NCBI GenBank assembly: GCA_914767715.1
Contig: OU612066.1
Span: 36,864,283-36,928,282, forward strand
Source of the DNA: Membranipora membranacea
Lineage: Eukaryota; Bryozoa; Gymnolaemata; Cheilostomatida; Membraniporidae
DNA length: 64,000 nt
Direction: 5' to 3'
Part shown: positions 10,668 through 22,765 of the stretch, in pieces
Numbering within the stretch: the first letter of the stretch is position 1
Layout of the letters: the number at the start of each line of letters is the position of its first letter
The notes under the pieces: model-generated
Database searches by the model: none
Told to the model about the DNA's origin: nothing
Seen by the model: only the letters and a program-made list of their open reading frames with translations
Made by a program: the position numbers and the translations under genes

Positions 10668-13191
10668 GCAGGACTGATAGGGACTTACCTGTCCTATAAA
10701 TGTAGAATGAGGCTGTAAGTCAGAGTCACACTGAGATGCCGATTACACTATTAGCATGTGTAAATCTGATCAATTGGGGCAATTTAGTCTGAGAATCATA
10801 AACGTGTATATCTCTAGTACAAAAAGTGTACCACTGTTTGTCACACCTTATTCATTGAGAGGATACTCAGGCTACGTGTTGTAACTCAGGTAACCAGTGT
10901 GGGTCACCATTCCAAGGATACTGCACTGCTTGTGACTGTTTAGTATGGTGGTTTTCAATTCTGCAATTTCAAACTTTTAACTGTCTCTCTGATATTCTCC
11001 TGTTTTTTTTTAAATCAAGAGTAATGTAGCTTTATGTTTTCCCATGTTGAAATTATAGTTGTTGAGGCTCAAGAAACTCTAAAGGACTTTAAGAATGTGC
11101 GAAATTTGGAAATTTGAAGAAGATGTCCATCATTTACATAAAATAAAACAACTCCCAAATCAGAGGCGAGTCGGGCAATGCTTACAGTTCAAACTGACTT
11201 TCATTTCTGATTAAGCAAACTTCAAGGTTGAAGTCTTTATGGGTATTTAATCTACATGATCAACGAAGCCTATAGAAAAAGTTGCCAACTATGTCCAATA
11301 ACATAATGCCATGGCTCAACATTTAATTACAGCAACAAACACTATCGTTACTAATGGTCCACATAAACAGACATCGCAAGTTCTTGGTGCAATATATTCA
11401 GTTATTCCATTAAGAATTTAAAGACTACCCTAATAGTACCATGCCACCGTAACGACAAAATGGCTACATGTATGATTTGGCTTGATAGATGATGACCTTC
11501 AATTCAAAATTTTGTGTTACCAATCATGGTTTGAAACTAATAAAGGGATTTGAGGCGTCTGGGCCAGATGCTCCCGTACATTAACAACTCCAATTATTAT
11601 CACAGACACCATTGATTTGAACTTTTTTTCAAATTTCATTTGCAAACATGAGAAATATTTAAAATAAAATTGGCGATTCGAATAATCACCAAACAAGGAA
11701 AGACAACAATTGGAATGAAAAACCGTGAACATTGAACCGCAGTTCTGATGTAAGAAATCCAGAAGAGGCATGAGATCAAAGATAACGACTTTTGCGAGCG
11801 TTGCGTGCCTGTACTGATTATAGATAATGCCAACTGTACAGAAATTTGTTGTCATGATTTTTATCATGCCCGTTTTGATGATCAACTATGATGAAATATG
11901 TGCTCTTGATAAATTTACATTCAAGATCATATCTTGTTGACTGCACTTAGCAACAGGAATACACAAGTCATAGAACTTGTGTCCAAAATATCCTTGCTAT
12001 CAACTTTGTGTGGTGTGTCAACAAGCCTGCACAAACACTAAATCAGTACTCAATTTTCTATAGCTGTACTATTTCAGCACACATTTCAATCACCTAACTA
12101 ATTGACTAACAAAAGGAATTTCTTTGCAAAACAGGTATAGTATTCTATTATATAAAACCCATATTATGTAGTATTGAGTCACGTTAACCATATTGGCATT
12201 AGGTCTTAAATTAAGATAAAAGCTCTTGGTAAATCAGGCCAAAAGTTCTCGGAGTCAGGAATACAAATCACAGGATAGGGATTGGGAGAATACTTAAGTA
12301 AATGCATACAAGACTGGAGGGTTCTTATGTTAGTCAAAAGCCTCTCGACAGTAAGTAGAATTTGAACTGCTGCAAGTCATCTTGTTTTTCCAAGCTGTGT
12401 ATTACAAATGTTTCAAGGTTATCTACCTTCTTCTTCTTCTTCTGATCCAGCTGTACAATTTCACTCTTTGAATGTGTTTGGCACCTTCTTAGCTGATCTG
12501 TACTGATCCTTGCTGAGATCAAGGAGTTAGAGACTTACTCCTTGCTGTGATGGTGATCTGTTATCTTTTATGTCAACTATCCACTTATCAGGGGTTAATC
12601 AGGTTACCCGAGTCCAACCCTGACACCCGTTAGAACAAGTATGTTTCCTCTGTGGTTGCGGAGGGATATTGCAAACGTTTGGTATCGGGGCGCCTCGATA
12701 CCAAACATTTACAATATCCCTCCGCCACCACGGAGGGAACATACTTGTTCTGGGCGCACATGGCACCAGAGATTGGATTCTGATCCTGTGTTGTGTTTCT
12801 AGACATCAACATCAAACTCTACCGGGTTGGTGGTCAATAGTAATGGCTCTTCTTTATCAACTTCCTACAAAGAGGTGATCGGAAGGCTGTTGATAATGGA
12901 ATGCGGCAGCAGCTCAGGCGGAGTTTGAGCTGTGAAACTAACAATATGTATAGATAAACTAGCCTAAGTTAGATCCAGTTGTCATGGTTGCTTCCCTCCT
13001 ATGGTCATGCCGCCCTTGGCGTGACCAGTGGAAGTGGAACAACTCGAATGCAGGTTTACTGGATCTAATTTGATCCAAGGTAAACTGACAGGTTTTTTTT
13101 TCTTACATTTCAAATGCTTTGCAAATAACGTTGCATAAGTTGCACTGCACACACAATGATTATTTTTACTGATTGTTGCTGTTTTTACAGA
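10668..13191. other. Non-coding region, first part of duplicated unit 1
   Basis: I find no supportable exon. From about 11105 the sequence aligns with 16898 onwards (unit 2). It includes the fold-back at 12632-12751, which unit 2 lacks, and a TTC run near 12430. A splice acceptor (TTTTTACAG) at about 13191 marks the 5' UTR exon of gene A. Confidence 0.6.
12632..12751. repeat. 120-bp near-perfect palindrome (fold-back MITE)
   Basis: The left arm starts AGAACAAGTATGTTTCC and the right arm ends GGGAACATACTTGTTCT. The centre is GGGGCGCC near 12693. The element is absent from the equivalent place in unit 2, so it inserted after the duplication or was deleted there. Confidence 0.85.
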
Positions 13192-13234
13192 ATCTTAATA
13201 CACAAAGCCCGATTTCATAACATAACCTGTTAGC

Positions 13235-15298
13235 ATGTCCTCACAAAAGGCAGCGAAAACTGGAATGAGCACTTACCGGGATCACTACAGGAGCCCCGTA
13301 CAGAAAAAATCTACAGCCCCCGCACAGGTAAATATACTGTAGGACCCAATATGATAAGTGGCACTGTGTCTTGAATGATCTTTCTCTCCATCTAGCTGGT
13401 ATGTTGATGAGGAAGAGACCTCACGGAGACAAACTGGTCATTGGGACCTTCTGAGAACTATATGGGCTGCGATGCACAGCTAAAACTACCCCAGCCAATT
13501 CAATGAGTTTGTCTTGTGTACCTCACAACGGGCCATAATAAAAAAGTTACCATGCATGACATGCAATGTAATTAGTGCCATCAGTACAAGTATTCTCGCT
13601 GTCCGAGAACCGGTAAAATACCTTATGGGTCGGTTTCTAATCCACTTAAAATCCAAATGAAATAAATTATATTTCAGCTATACAGTTATAATGTATTCTA
13701 TTAACATGATCAATATTACCTTTTCAGTTTCTCAGGAATTACATACTCCGCCTCAAAAAATACCTCACTGACACAATGGTAGAAGTCAATCTATGATTTC
13801 ATACCCCTGATCTTTGAATCGGATGTATTTTAGTTGACTAATTTTGCATAACCAACATATTTAAGCAGCGATGGGCAAATTGATGCCGTAAATCAGGTTG
13901 TGCAAAAGCCCAATGAACCTTTTTACGTTTTGCCTATAAAAGCTAAAATTTGCCCTGCTCGGGTGAAGTGACTTTTCAGTAAAAAAGTTGGCTGAAATCG
14001 CAAGACTGTCTCTCAGACTGAGAAATAACAGTGCCTTATGGGCGCAGCTGCCGTATTCGACGCCAATTTGCTCTCAGTTTGCAGGCAGGTCGGAGCAATG
14101 AACTCCCTCTTCATTGGTCGGAGCATACCTGGGGCATCAATTGAGCCCAGTAGTCGGTAGACTGCAGCAGGATTCGAACTCAAGACCTCCAACACTAGCA
14201 TTAAAGTTTATTATTAGTTTTAAAACATGAATGCCAATATAAAATTAAAAAGTTTTAAATGTGAAGCAACACATTCATACAAGAAGAACCTAATTGTTAC
14301 AGCTACTATTGTCTCATGTTGTATTATTCAGGCTAAACTTGTAGGAGAATCAAAAAATACCAAAAAGCAGCAGGATTATAGGCACCCTGCACAATGCCTC
14401 ACCAGAGCAGATCTTACGGAGCTCAAGGCTTTCTCTGCTCCTCCACAGCTTGTTAAGGTAGTCTGTGAGTGTCTCGGCATACTGATGGGCCTACCAGATC
14501 TGAGATGGAAGACTATTAAAAGTATGCTGGGGGATGTAGAATTATTATTGAAAAAACTCGCTACATTGAATGGGAGTAAGATAACTCCAGAGCAAGCTTG
14601 TGCGATTAGAGGTAAGTAAGTGCAAAGAGAGTAGGTTTTTATCTATGTTTATGATGGATCAAGAAAGCTGTCATATAAGATGAACGTTTTTTTTAGAACC
14701 ACTCGGTTGCTGCTTTTAAACTTGAATGGATTTACTATGTCTAGCAAAATAATCTTAATTTTGAATTCAATTGGTACGGAGAAATGATGCCCAAAGGGGA
14801 TGGTTGATTAAAATCAGGTATCTTATCACTCGCCCATCCCGGAGCATGGGCGGCGAAATATTAGTGCCTTGGGGCCGCAATATCTGCGCCAGTTTTCTCT
14901 CAGGCAGGTCGGAGAACACCTGGGGGCCTACCGAACCCCAGTAGCAGATCAATGTAATGGGATTCGAACCCACAACCTTCAGCATTTGCATGCTGCATGC
15001 GCTCTAACCAACTGAGCCACCTCCTACTCCTACACATGAGATACAGATATGATAACTTGTTGTGATTAACCATGTATTATATCAACACAAAGCTTTAGTA
15101 TTTATCCAACAAACAATATATGAGACTTCTATGGTGACTGAGTAGTTTCTTATGTTCTTTTCAGAGATTATCACCAAGAATGGTCCACTTGATGAAGGGA
15201 AGATTGCCTGCGTCAGTAAAGCTTCAGTCGGACTATTCAAATATGTAATGACAGCTGTCGAGCACTGTGAAAGCAACTCAGGATCTACTGGGAAGTGA
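13235..15298 (+). CDS. Gene A: orphan dynein microtubule-binding-domain protein (168 aa)
   Basis: Exons 13235-13327 (phase 0), 14332-14611 and 15165-15298, in phase throughout, with a 5' UTR acceptor just upstream. Residues 1-31 are basic and carry GMSTYRDHYRSP. From about residue 57 the protein resembles the globular tip between the two stalk coiled coils of dynein heavy chains: LTELKAFSAPPQLVKVV (helix H1 with the double proline), then LRWKTIKSMLGD, KITPEQ, and VSKASVGLFKYVMTAVEHC (last helix). The protein stops where coiled coil 2 would begin. There is no AAA+ module and no stalk. A role in binding microtubules, perhaps in cilia, is inferred from this likeness alone. Intron 1 and intron 2 both carry antisense SINEs. 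Paralogues: gene B (19299) and gene C (24503). Confidence 0.8.
13996..14205 (-). repeat. tRNA-derived SINE, 5'-truncated, in gene A intron 1
   Basis: On the minus strand a B-box-like GAGTTCGAATCC is followed by the body shared with the SINEs at 14797 and 32212 (CTCCGACCTGCCTGCAAACTGAGAGCAAATTGG...). The A-box half is missing. An internal 25-30 bp stretch duplicates the GCTCCGACC motif. Confidence 0.75.
14797..15031 (-). repeat. tRNA-derived SINE in gene A intron 2
   Basis: The minus strand starts AGGAGTAGGAGGTGGCTCAG with an A box (TGGCTCAGTTGG) and a B box (GGTTCGAATCC). The body ends in GGGCGAGTGATAAG, and TTTTAATCAACC forms the tail. Same family as 32212-32485. Confidence 0.87.
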
Positions 15299-16571
15299 GG
15301 GATGTTAACAAAACATTACTTGCTGCCCATCAAGTAAACATTGTAATCGGAAATCAAAGTAGCCCGATTGTCAACAATCAATATTGCAAAAATTATTCCC
15401 GTATTACTTCCTATAATAGATGATAAAATTGCCAACAATTGACCATATCTTGCTGTATTTATATAGGCCAATACTCTTAACTACCTCAGCATATAGCTTA
15501 CACTTCCCACATTGATTTGAATGTTATTTTTCATCCTAGGGTCTGATACTCAATCAGCATATATTGTTCTTTTGTTTTGGCAGTTTAAAACAGACCCCCA
15601 TATCCAATTTGTTTTTTAAAGTTCCGGTTCAAACAAAACTTTGCAATCTAACTCAAACATGATATCTGCCTTATACTCCCAACTTGACTTTTGATTCTTG
15701 TGTGATGATTGCAAAGCCAGGAGTATTGATTTTAGGATCCTGCGCTAATATATACATTTTACCCCAATTAAACATGACTCATGAGTTATTACCTCATGCT
15801 AAGAGAGCGGATAACTCTTAATTCGTAGGTGCATTGATCAGGGAGCCAACTGTTCTCAGGGAACATGATGGGTTGAATTAACACCATGATATTCCATGAT
15901 TGTGTGATGGAGCCATGACCTTAATACTAAATAAAGATTTATCATTGAGTTTATGGAGACAGTAATTTCCTCAGATATTGCTGTAGTTTGGTCTTGTAAA
16001 ATATGACTCATAGACCGGTCATGATATTACATCACGCTTTATTGGCTATTATAATAACCTTATATAATTAGCATTGTTGCACAATACTGAATTCAGCTCT
16101 GCAAGTCTTGTATATATTCCTACTATCTATAATATTATTGCAAGTCTATGATTTAACTTGTCTAACACGTGACCAATGATGATTTAACCAGTACATATTA
16201 TTTTATACACCATACAACTCAAAAATGGTCTCAGATCTAGTAAAGCAATATTAGTTTTACAGGGAAATCTCTCACTGATGTGTTCACGCCAGATCACGTT
16301 TGCTGGGTAATTGGAGTTTCACTACCTCAACTCATCATTCCGCAAGGGTGGCAACTCATGACTCAGACTATGTGATGAAGTCTGCTGACTCTGCTCATTG
16401 CAGGCACAAGTTGCTATTCGCATAGAAGCATGATATATTAGATTTACCATGTATAATATTAACCCAATTTGATATTTAATTTTTTTCCATTGAATAATGA
16501 GGGAGGATATGAAAATGAGGTCAAACAATAAAAAGAGACTACTGTGTGGCTGAGTATTTTCTAATGTTCCT
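15299..16571. other. Spacer after gene A, no gene seen
   Basis: The first 320 bp match the sequence after gene B. The rest (15620-16550) is private to unit 1. I see no exon or known repeat in it. Confidence 0.5.
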
Positions 16572-16690
16572 TTTTTAACAAGAATGGCCCTCTCAGTGAA
16601 GAGAGGATGTCCGGTGTCAGTCGCTCTTCACTCAGACTCTTCTGTCTGCTATTCAACACTGTGAAGGGAATGCAGAACCTGCATCAGTCA
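16572..16690 (+). pseudogene. Degenerate last exon of the MTBD gene family (unit 1)
   Basis: AACAAGAATGGCCCTCTCAG and the following bases translate to NKNGPLSEERMSGVSRSSLRLF, clearly related to exon 3 of genes A and B (NGPLDEGKIACVSKASVGLF). A deletion removes the KYVMTA part. No other exons accompany it, so it is a relic of another gene copy. Confidence 0.8.
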
Positions 16691-18563
16691 AACATTAAAT
16701 ACCTCTAGAGTAAGAAATGTTAACACTACATGGTGCCCACAACACATTGGCTACCAAAACCAATTATTAGTAAGCATTATTAATAACATTTTTACTCTTC
16801 TAAGCATAATTAATGCTTCATCACACTAATGAAGCCTGGTGCATTATTACGTTGAATATGAATATTATTCACCATTTATTATACATATGTGTTAACATCG
16901 GAAATTTGAAGTAGTTGTCCATCATTTATACGGAACATAGCAACTCCCAAAATCGGAAGTGAATCAGTCTATTCTTCAAACTGGGTTTACAGTTTAGACC
17001 AACCTTCATTTCTGATAAGCCAAACTCAATATTATTATAGTAAGGTCATGCCTAACCACTAAAAATCTTTTGGGTGTTCAATCTCCATGATCAATCAACG
17101 ACGTTTACTGCAAAAATTGTCAATTATGTGCCACAACATAAGATCAAGGCACAACATTTAATTACAGCAAAAAGCCAAAACCTATCATTATTATTGTCCA
17201 TATAAATAGACATTGCAAGTTCTGACTAAAACAACTCCAGCTTTTCAATAAAGACTACCCTCGACCCTCGTATCATGCCACTGTAACAACAAAATACAGT
17301 TTGGTGTATGTTTTGGCATGATAGATGATGACTTTCGATTCAAAACTTTGTGTTGCCAATCCTGGTTTGAAACTAATAATGTGTTGTGACACGTCTGAGC
17401 CAGTTATGGGCAACCCATATTATTTTGCGTGGTCACAAGTGGTGGTATCTTTTAAAAAATTCTATTACACAATCATTAGGAGTTATATAAAAGAAAATGG
17501 AGGATCTTAAAATCACTAATCAGGAGAGAACAAAATAAAATATAATATGTAAAATAAAATATGTACCATAAATATTGAACTTAGTGAAGTTAGTAATCAA
17601 GGAAAGGCATGACAATTCTCTGCATGCCTGTACTGATTATGTGGGGATAGTGGTAGTGCCAACTGTACAGATATTTGTTGTCATGATTCTTATCATCTCT
17701 GTTTTGATGATGACAGGTCATGATGAAATAAATGTGCGCTTGATAAATTTACATTCAAGATTATGTCTTGTTGACTGCACTAAGCAACAGGAATACAATT
17801 CATAGACATTAGTGTCTAAAATATTGATCTTGCTATAGACTTGTGTGTGTGTCAATAAGCTGCACGTACGCTAAATAAGTACACAGTTTTATATAGCCAG
17901 TAATATATCAGCACACATTTCAATCACCTTACCTCACTAATTGAATAAGGAAAGGAATTTATTTGCAACACAGGTATAGTATTCTATTATATAATATTAG
18001 CCATATTATGAAGTATTGAGTCACGCTTACAATATTAGCAATAAGAACTCAGGTAAGTCAGGCTATAAGTTCTCGGAATAAAACACAAGAAAGTCATAAA
18101 TACATACTGCAGGTATCGGGAGAAGACATAGGTAAGTGAATGCGGATATCTGTTAGTCAGAAACTAGAATTTCAACTGCCGTAAGTCATCATATTTCCCA
18201 TACGAGCAAGCTGTTTGGCACCCCGTTGGCTGATTGGTATTTTGATGCTGGTGTTCTATTTCTGTGTCAACTATTCACTCATCTAGAATCAATCAGCAGG
18301 TGGTCTGAATCCCAGGCTCAAATGGCTGACAGTGAGCATACTGAGCTAGATATTGACATACGTTTTTTGTTTGTTTCTAGCTTTTTCGATTCCCCACACC
18401 CAAACTCTTGCTTAACAGCCCAACTAGCAAATCATTCATGTTTTGCAGTGTTATAGGCATCACTGTAACTGCATATCACTGACATAGTATATCACTTTGA
18501 TTTAAACATCAAAATCTACCGGGCTGTTGCCAGCGGTCAATAGTAACGGCACTCAATCATCAA

Positions 18564-18809
18564 CCACTTACCAGTAGGTAATGCACTTATCAGTAGGTAA
18601 TGCACTTACCAGTAGGTAATGCACTTACCAGTAGGTAATGCACTTACTGGTAGGTAATGCACTTACCGCTAGGTAATGCACTTACTAGTAGGTAATGCAC
18701 TTACCAGTGGGTAATGCACTTGCCAGTAGGTAATGCACTTACCAGTAGGTAATGGACTTACCACTAGGTAATGGACTTACCAGTAGGTAATGCACTTACC
18801 AGTAGGTAA
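18564..18809 (+). repeat. 19-bp minisatellite, about 13 copies, self-complementary unit
   Basis: The unit is CTTACCAGTAGGTAATGCA with a few variants. Each unit contains the small hairpin TTACC-AGTA-GGTAA. Unit 1 has no array at the matching place (12845-12870), so it expanded after the duplication. Confidence 0.95.
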
Positions 18810-18904
18810 GGGGAAGGCGGCTGATAATGGAATGTCCCACTGACTCAGGCAGAGTTTGAGCTGTGAAACTAACAATAGGTCAGTTAGGTACAAAAAGGTA
18901 AACT

Positions 18905-19165
18905 AAAGTTTAGTCCATTCGCCTGCATTCAGAGTTGCTCCTAATCCACTAGTCATGCCGCAGGCGTGTCCAGTGGAAGGGAACAACTGGAATGCAGGCA
19001 ATTGGATTAAACTTGATCCCACCCTCCCTGCTTGATCTAAGGTAAACGTGTTTGCCAATATTTGGAGCTGCTCCCCCTCCACTGGACACGCCTTAGGCCC
19101 TTGGCGTGACAAGTAGAAGTGGATCAACCGGAACACAGGCAAACTGGATCTAACTTGGTCTAGGT
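18905..19165. repeat. Fold-back sequences upstream of gene B
   Basis: Two related imperfect hairpins: around AATGCAGG/CCTGCATT, and around CCACTGGACACGCC/GGCGTGTCCAGTGG. A single related copy lies upstream of gene A (about 12960-13090). They sit directly before the 5' UTR acceptor of each gene copy. Confidence 0.6.
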
Positions 19166-19298
19166 AAACTGACTGTTTCCCTTCTTATTTCTACATAACT
19201 TTAAATGAGTTACACTGCATCCACGATAACGATTATTACTGACTGTTTTTACAGAATCTACACCCACAACACCCGATTTCATAACAAAACCTGCTAGC

Positions 19299-20086
19299 AT
19301 GTCTTCACAAGAGGCAGTAAAAACTGGAATGACCACTTACCCACAAAGCATCACCAAAGCAGATCTTACGGAGCTCAAGGCTTTTTCAGCTCCTCCACAG
19401 CTTGTTAAGGTTGTCTGTGAGTGTGTCGGCATACTGATGGGCCTACCAGATCTCAGATGGAAGACTATTAAAAGTATGCTGGGGGATGGAAACTTATTAT
19501 TGAAAAAACTCGATACAATGGATGGGAGTAAGATAACTCCAGAGCAAGCCGGTGCGATTAGAGGTTAGTAAGTCCAGGGAGAGTGGGATTGGGGGGGGGG
19601 GGTTTCACCCTCCCTGGTAAGTCCAAACTCAGTTATCAGGCTAAGGTATTTATCTATGTCTGTGAAGGACCAAGAAAGCTGTCATATTAGATGAATGTTT
19701 ATTATTTGAGAATTACTCGTTTGCTGCTTATAAACTGGATTTAGGTACTAGGCCTATGTCTAGCAAAATAATCTTAATTTTGAATTTAATTGGTAGGGAG
19801 ATGTGATACCCAATGGGGATACAGAAATGATAGCTGCTCTTGACAATTTGTTGGGATTAATCACGTATAATATTAACACAAAGTTTTAGTATTTATCCAA
19901 ATAAACAATATATGGGACTACTATGTGATTGAGTATTTTCTTATGTTCTTTTCAGAGAAAATCAACGAGAATGGCCCACTTGATGAAGGGAAGATTGCCT
20001 GCGTCAGTAAAGCTTCAGTCGGACTATTCAAATATGTAATGACAGCTGTCGAGCACTGTGAAAGCAACTCAGGATCTACTGAGTAG
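19299..20086 (+). CDS. Gene B: orphan dynein MTBD protein, intron 1 deleted (131 aa)
   Basis: Two exons, 19299-19563 and 19956-20086, in phase. The dynein-tip-like part is nearly identical to gene A (LTELKAFSAPPQLVKVV, LRWKTIKSMLGD, VSKASVGLFKYVMTAVEHC). The N-terminus is different in build. The exon-1 sequence (MSSQEAVKTGMTTY) runs straight into exon-2 sequence (ITKADLTELKAF). A genomic deletion has therefore fused the middle of exon 1 to the middle of exon 2 and removed the intron, half of the STYxDHxRSP motif and the basic linker. The frame is kept, so the gene may still be active. The 5' UTR acceptor (TTTTTACAG at about 19254) is retained. Confidence 0.78.
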
Positions 20087-20379
20087 TCATCAAGTAAACA
20101 TCATAATCAAAAAAAGGTCCGCTTGTCAACATTCAATACTGCAAAAACTATTCCCTATATTAGATAATAAAATTGCCAACAATTTGTCCATATTTTCCTG
20201 TATAGGCCGATACTCTTAACTACCTCAGCATATAGCTTACACTTCCCACATTGATTTGAATGTTATTTTTCATCCTAGGGTCTGATACTCAATCAGCATA
20301 TACTGTTCTTTTGTTTTGGCAGTTTATAACAGACCCCATATCCAATTTGTTTTTCAAATTTTCTAATGTTCCTTTTTTA

Positions 20380-20475
20380 ACAAGAATGGTCCTCTCAGTG
20401 AAGAGAGGATGTCTAGCTTCAGTCGCTCTTCACTCGGACTCTTCAAGTATGTTATGTCTGCTATTTAACACTGAA
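20380..20475 (+). pseudogene. Degenerate last exon of the MTBD family (unit 2)
   Basis: Counterpart of 16572-16690. It translates to NKNGPLSEERMSSFSRSSLGLFKYVMSAI and then a stop. It keeps the KYVMSA segment that the unit-1 relic has lost. No partner exons are nearby. Confidence 0.8.
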
Positions 20476-20485
20476 AGGAATGCAG

Positions 20486-22644
20486 AACATGGGTGCGAGT
20501 GGCAATGCGGTCTCAGGGAATACGCTGCATTGCTGGAAAATATGATGTTTTTGTATCCTATTTTGAGTTCCACCTCTTTGTGTTTTCACTTTTATGTTTT
20601 TGTTTTACTTTACCTTAAGTTTGTAAGAGTTGAAATATCAGGGATCAGAGCGGGAGTTGATATGATACTGTAAATAATTCAATTAATCCTCATGATGTCA
20701 CAGTCTTGTGAAACCAGTTTCTCTAGTCACTCATAAGTTAATGTCCTATTACATGTACCAACAAGTGGTATTGTACAAATGATCATGCTGAAGATTAGTA
20801 ACTATAACTGCAACTGTAATTTAAAAACCCTTTTTTCAATACATATCATACGAATGTAATGAGTATGTTAGTAGTTAGAATACTAAAACATTATTTTCGT
20901 TTGCGCCGTTTTCTTTCTATGATACTTTATAGACATACTATATCTCTGATTTTATAATCTTGACCCTTGAAAACTATTAAAAAATTCAGCTCACTGAATG
21001 CCAGTGTATAATCTAATCTCCCCGAACCAATGTCTGGTGGAGGTGAAATCAAAGGAAAGTCCATCTTACACTGAACATATGTGTTTTGTAAACAATACTA
21101 TCCTCACAAATAACATCAAGCTTGCGAGCTTCCCATCAATCCGCAGAGATCAATCCACAGTACTTTATCTCGCAGTCCGAGATTTTCTATCAACAGCCGT
21201 CTTTCATTTCACAAACAGCTAAGCAATGTAATGTCCTGCCAAACAACAGCAAACATCTACAACCCACTTTCGCAGAGATTTAAAGCTGTTATGAGAAAAG
21301 GCTGGTGCTTGAGACTATTTTGAGTGAGCTAAATACTGAGGCAATAGTCAATTTGATGGTAGTTGTCCTCCCTGTCTCTCAAGACAGACAACTTCAGACC
21401 TCAAATACCAATTGGAGACAAATAGATTCGTCTCTCTTGATTAACTTTGTGGATTTTTAATTCTCGTAGTTCTAAATCAATGGCAGAACCAAACTGTGAA
21501 AGTCAAAGTACTGAAGCTGCTTAGTGTAGGGATACGTTCTAATACACTGGGAGAAGAACAGCTTATATATCTATATTAGTGTGTAAAGCCCTACTCAGAT
21601 TCTTAATCTCTCCCGTAGGAAAATGTGAGAATCATGCAGGAATTTCTACTCCCATTAGACTTCAGTCATCATTACTTGTGCCTGGTTGTCATGCCTTTTG
21701 TTATGCCCTGAAATAATTTAATGATGAATTTATCATAGATAAATTTAAGAAGTGGTCACCATTTTTGAGGCGGACGCTGCTGTTCACCACAGAGTACTCC
21801 CACGGGAGTAATCAAGAGAATACCTTGAGACCTAGAGAGAAGACAGACCATTCTCGACTTGGTACGTTTTCTTATCAAGCTTCTTATTAAGCTTAATCTC
21901 AGCAACAGTCTTTTCGAGAATCAAGTAAGCACAAAAGTTTCCTTTAGAAATAGAATGTCAATACTCTGTTTTATAAACTGCGGAGGGTTATAGGTTTCAA
22001 GTTATATTTCTGAGGCGTGTTATTCAATTCCAAAGTGTGACGACATGCAGCACAAACAGTATGGTGCTTGATCAGACACCACCATTTCAGCTTCCTTTAT
22101 TTGAAACACAATAGAAATTTCTAATACTTTGAAAGAAAGATATAGTGTTATATTATTGTTGTTATATACAATGCAGTATTATAAGGCAGCATTTAGTAGC
22201 ATTTGAAATATCGACATTGGGGTTTAAAGTTATCTATGAATGCCCTATGTTATTGAAATAAAACGTAAGCTACGCAAAACTGTGAAACACTTTTAAGGAA
22301 AAGACTTGGGTAAGTGAACGTAGATAGAAACATGAAGGTTATATGGTTCTATACTTTCATCATCTGTATTGTTATAGAACTGAAATCTTAATTTAAGGTA
22401 AAAACAGTGGTACACGATCACTCATTAATTTTTGTTTCACAACTACTCCAACTAATGGGTCGCTGCGTTGCATGGCCCACCATGAGATTGTCGCACTGAA
22501 GCAGTCACCTAGAATGATCCTATCTCAAGTACTTCATGGGACTTGTAAATGGCTTCAAAGCATAGATTAATTTCAAAGCCATTCTTCAAAACTTTTGTAA
22601 CACAACATATACACGTGATGACTATAACATTGCTGACTGTTTTT
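20486..22644. other. Intergenic, no supportable gene
   Basis: Contains several short open frames (for example 20260-20673 and 20998-21222) without recognisable protein character or good splice context. No repeat family is recognised here. Confidence 0.5.
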
Positions 22645-22765
22645 ACAGAATCTACAGGCACAAGGTCTTGCAGCTTATGCAGAAATCCGCACAAATGTCC
22701 TCCTAACAGGCAGCTAAAGCCAGAATGAACACATATAAGAGCCATGTACAGATGAAACATACTGT
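22645..22765 (+). pseudogene. Degenerate first exon of the MTBD family
   Basis: After an acceptor-like TTTTTACAGAATCTACAGGC, the sequence ATGTCCTCCTAACAGGCAGC parallels the start of gene A exon 1 (ATGTCCTCACAAAAGGCAGC), with an in-frame stop. It continues through a recognisable AACACATATAAGAGCCATGTACAG (STYRDHYRSPVQ region). Confidence 0.7.

Larger units (their letters stand above)
11105..16690 (+). repeat. Segmental duplication, unit 1 (holds gene A)
   Basis: The sequence is collinear with 16898-20485. Matching landmarks include the CAACATTTAATTACAG block (11320 and 17155), the GAGTTTGAGCTGTGAAACTA block (12922 and 18851), gene exons, the block GGTCTGATACTCAATCAGCA (15540 and 20280), and a degenerate last exon. 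Unit 1 is longer, partly because of SINEs in its introns and about 0.9 kb (15620-16550) missing from unit 2. Confidence 0.85.
16898..20485 (+). repeat. Segmental duplication, unit 2 (holds gene B)
   Basis: Tandem partner of 11105-16690 in direct orientation. It has gained a 19-bp minisatellite (18564-18809) and extra fold-back sequence (to about 19165), and has lost intron 1 of the gene. Confidence 0.85.

Noticed and set aside
15002-15031. Possible functional tRNA gene (and those at 27575, 30900, 32215)
   Set aside because: A and B boxes are present but acceptor stems do not pair and the heads continue into SINE bodies.
20260-20673. 137-codon plus-strand open frame
   Set aside because: It runs through the spacer shared with unit 1 and over the relic exon in a different frame, so it is fortuitous.
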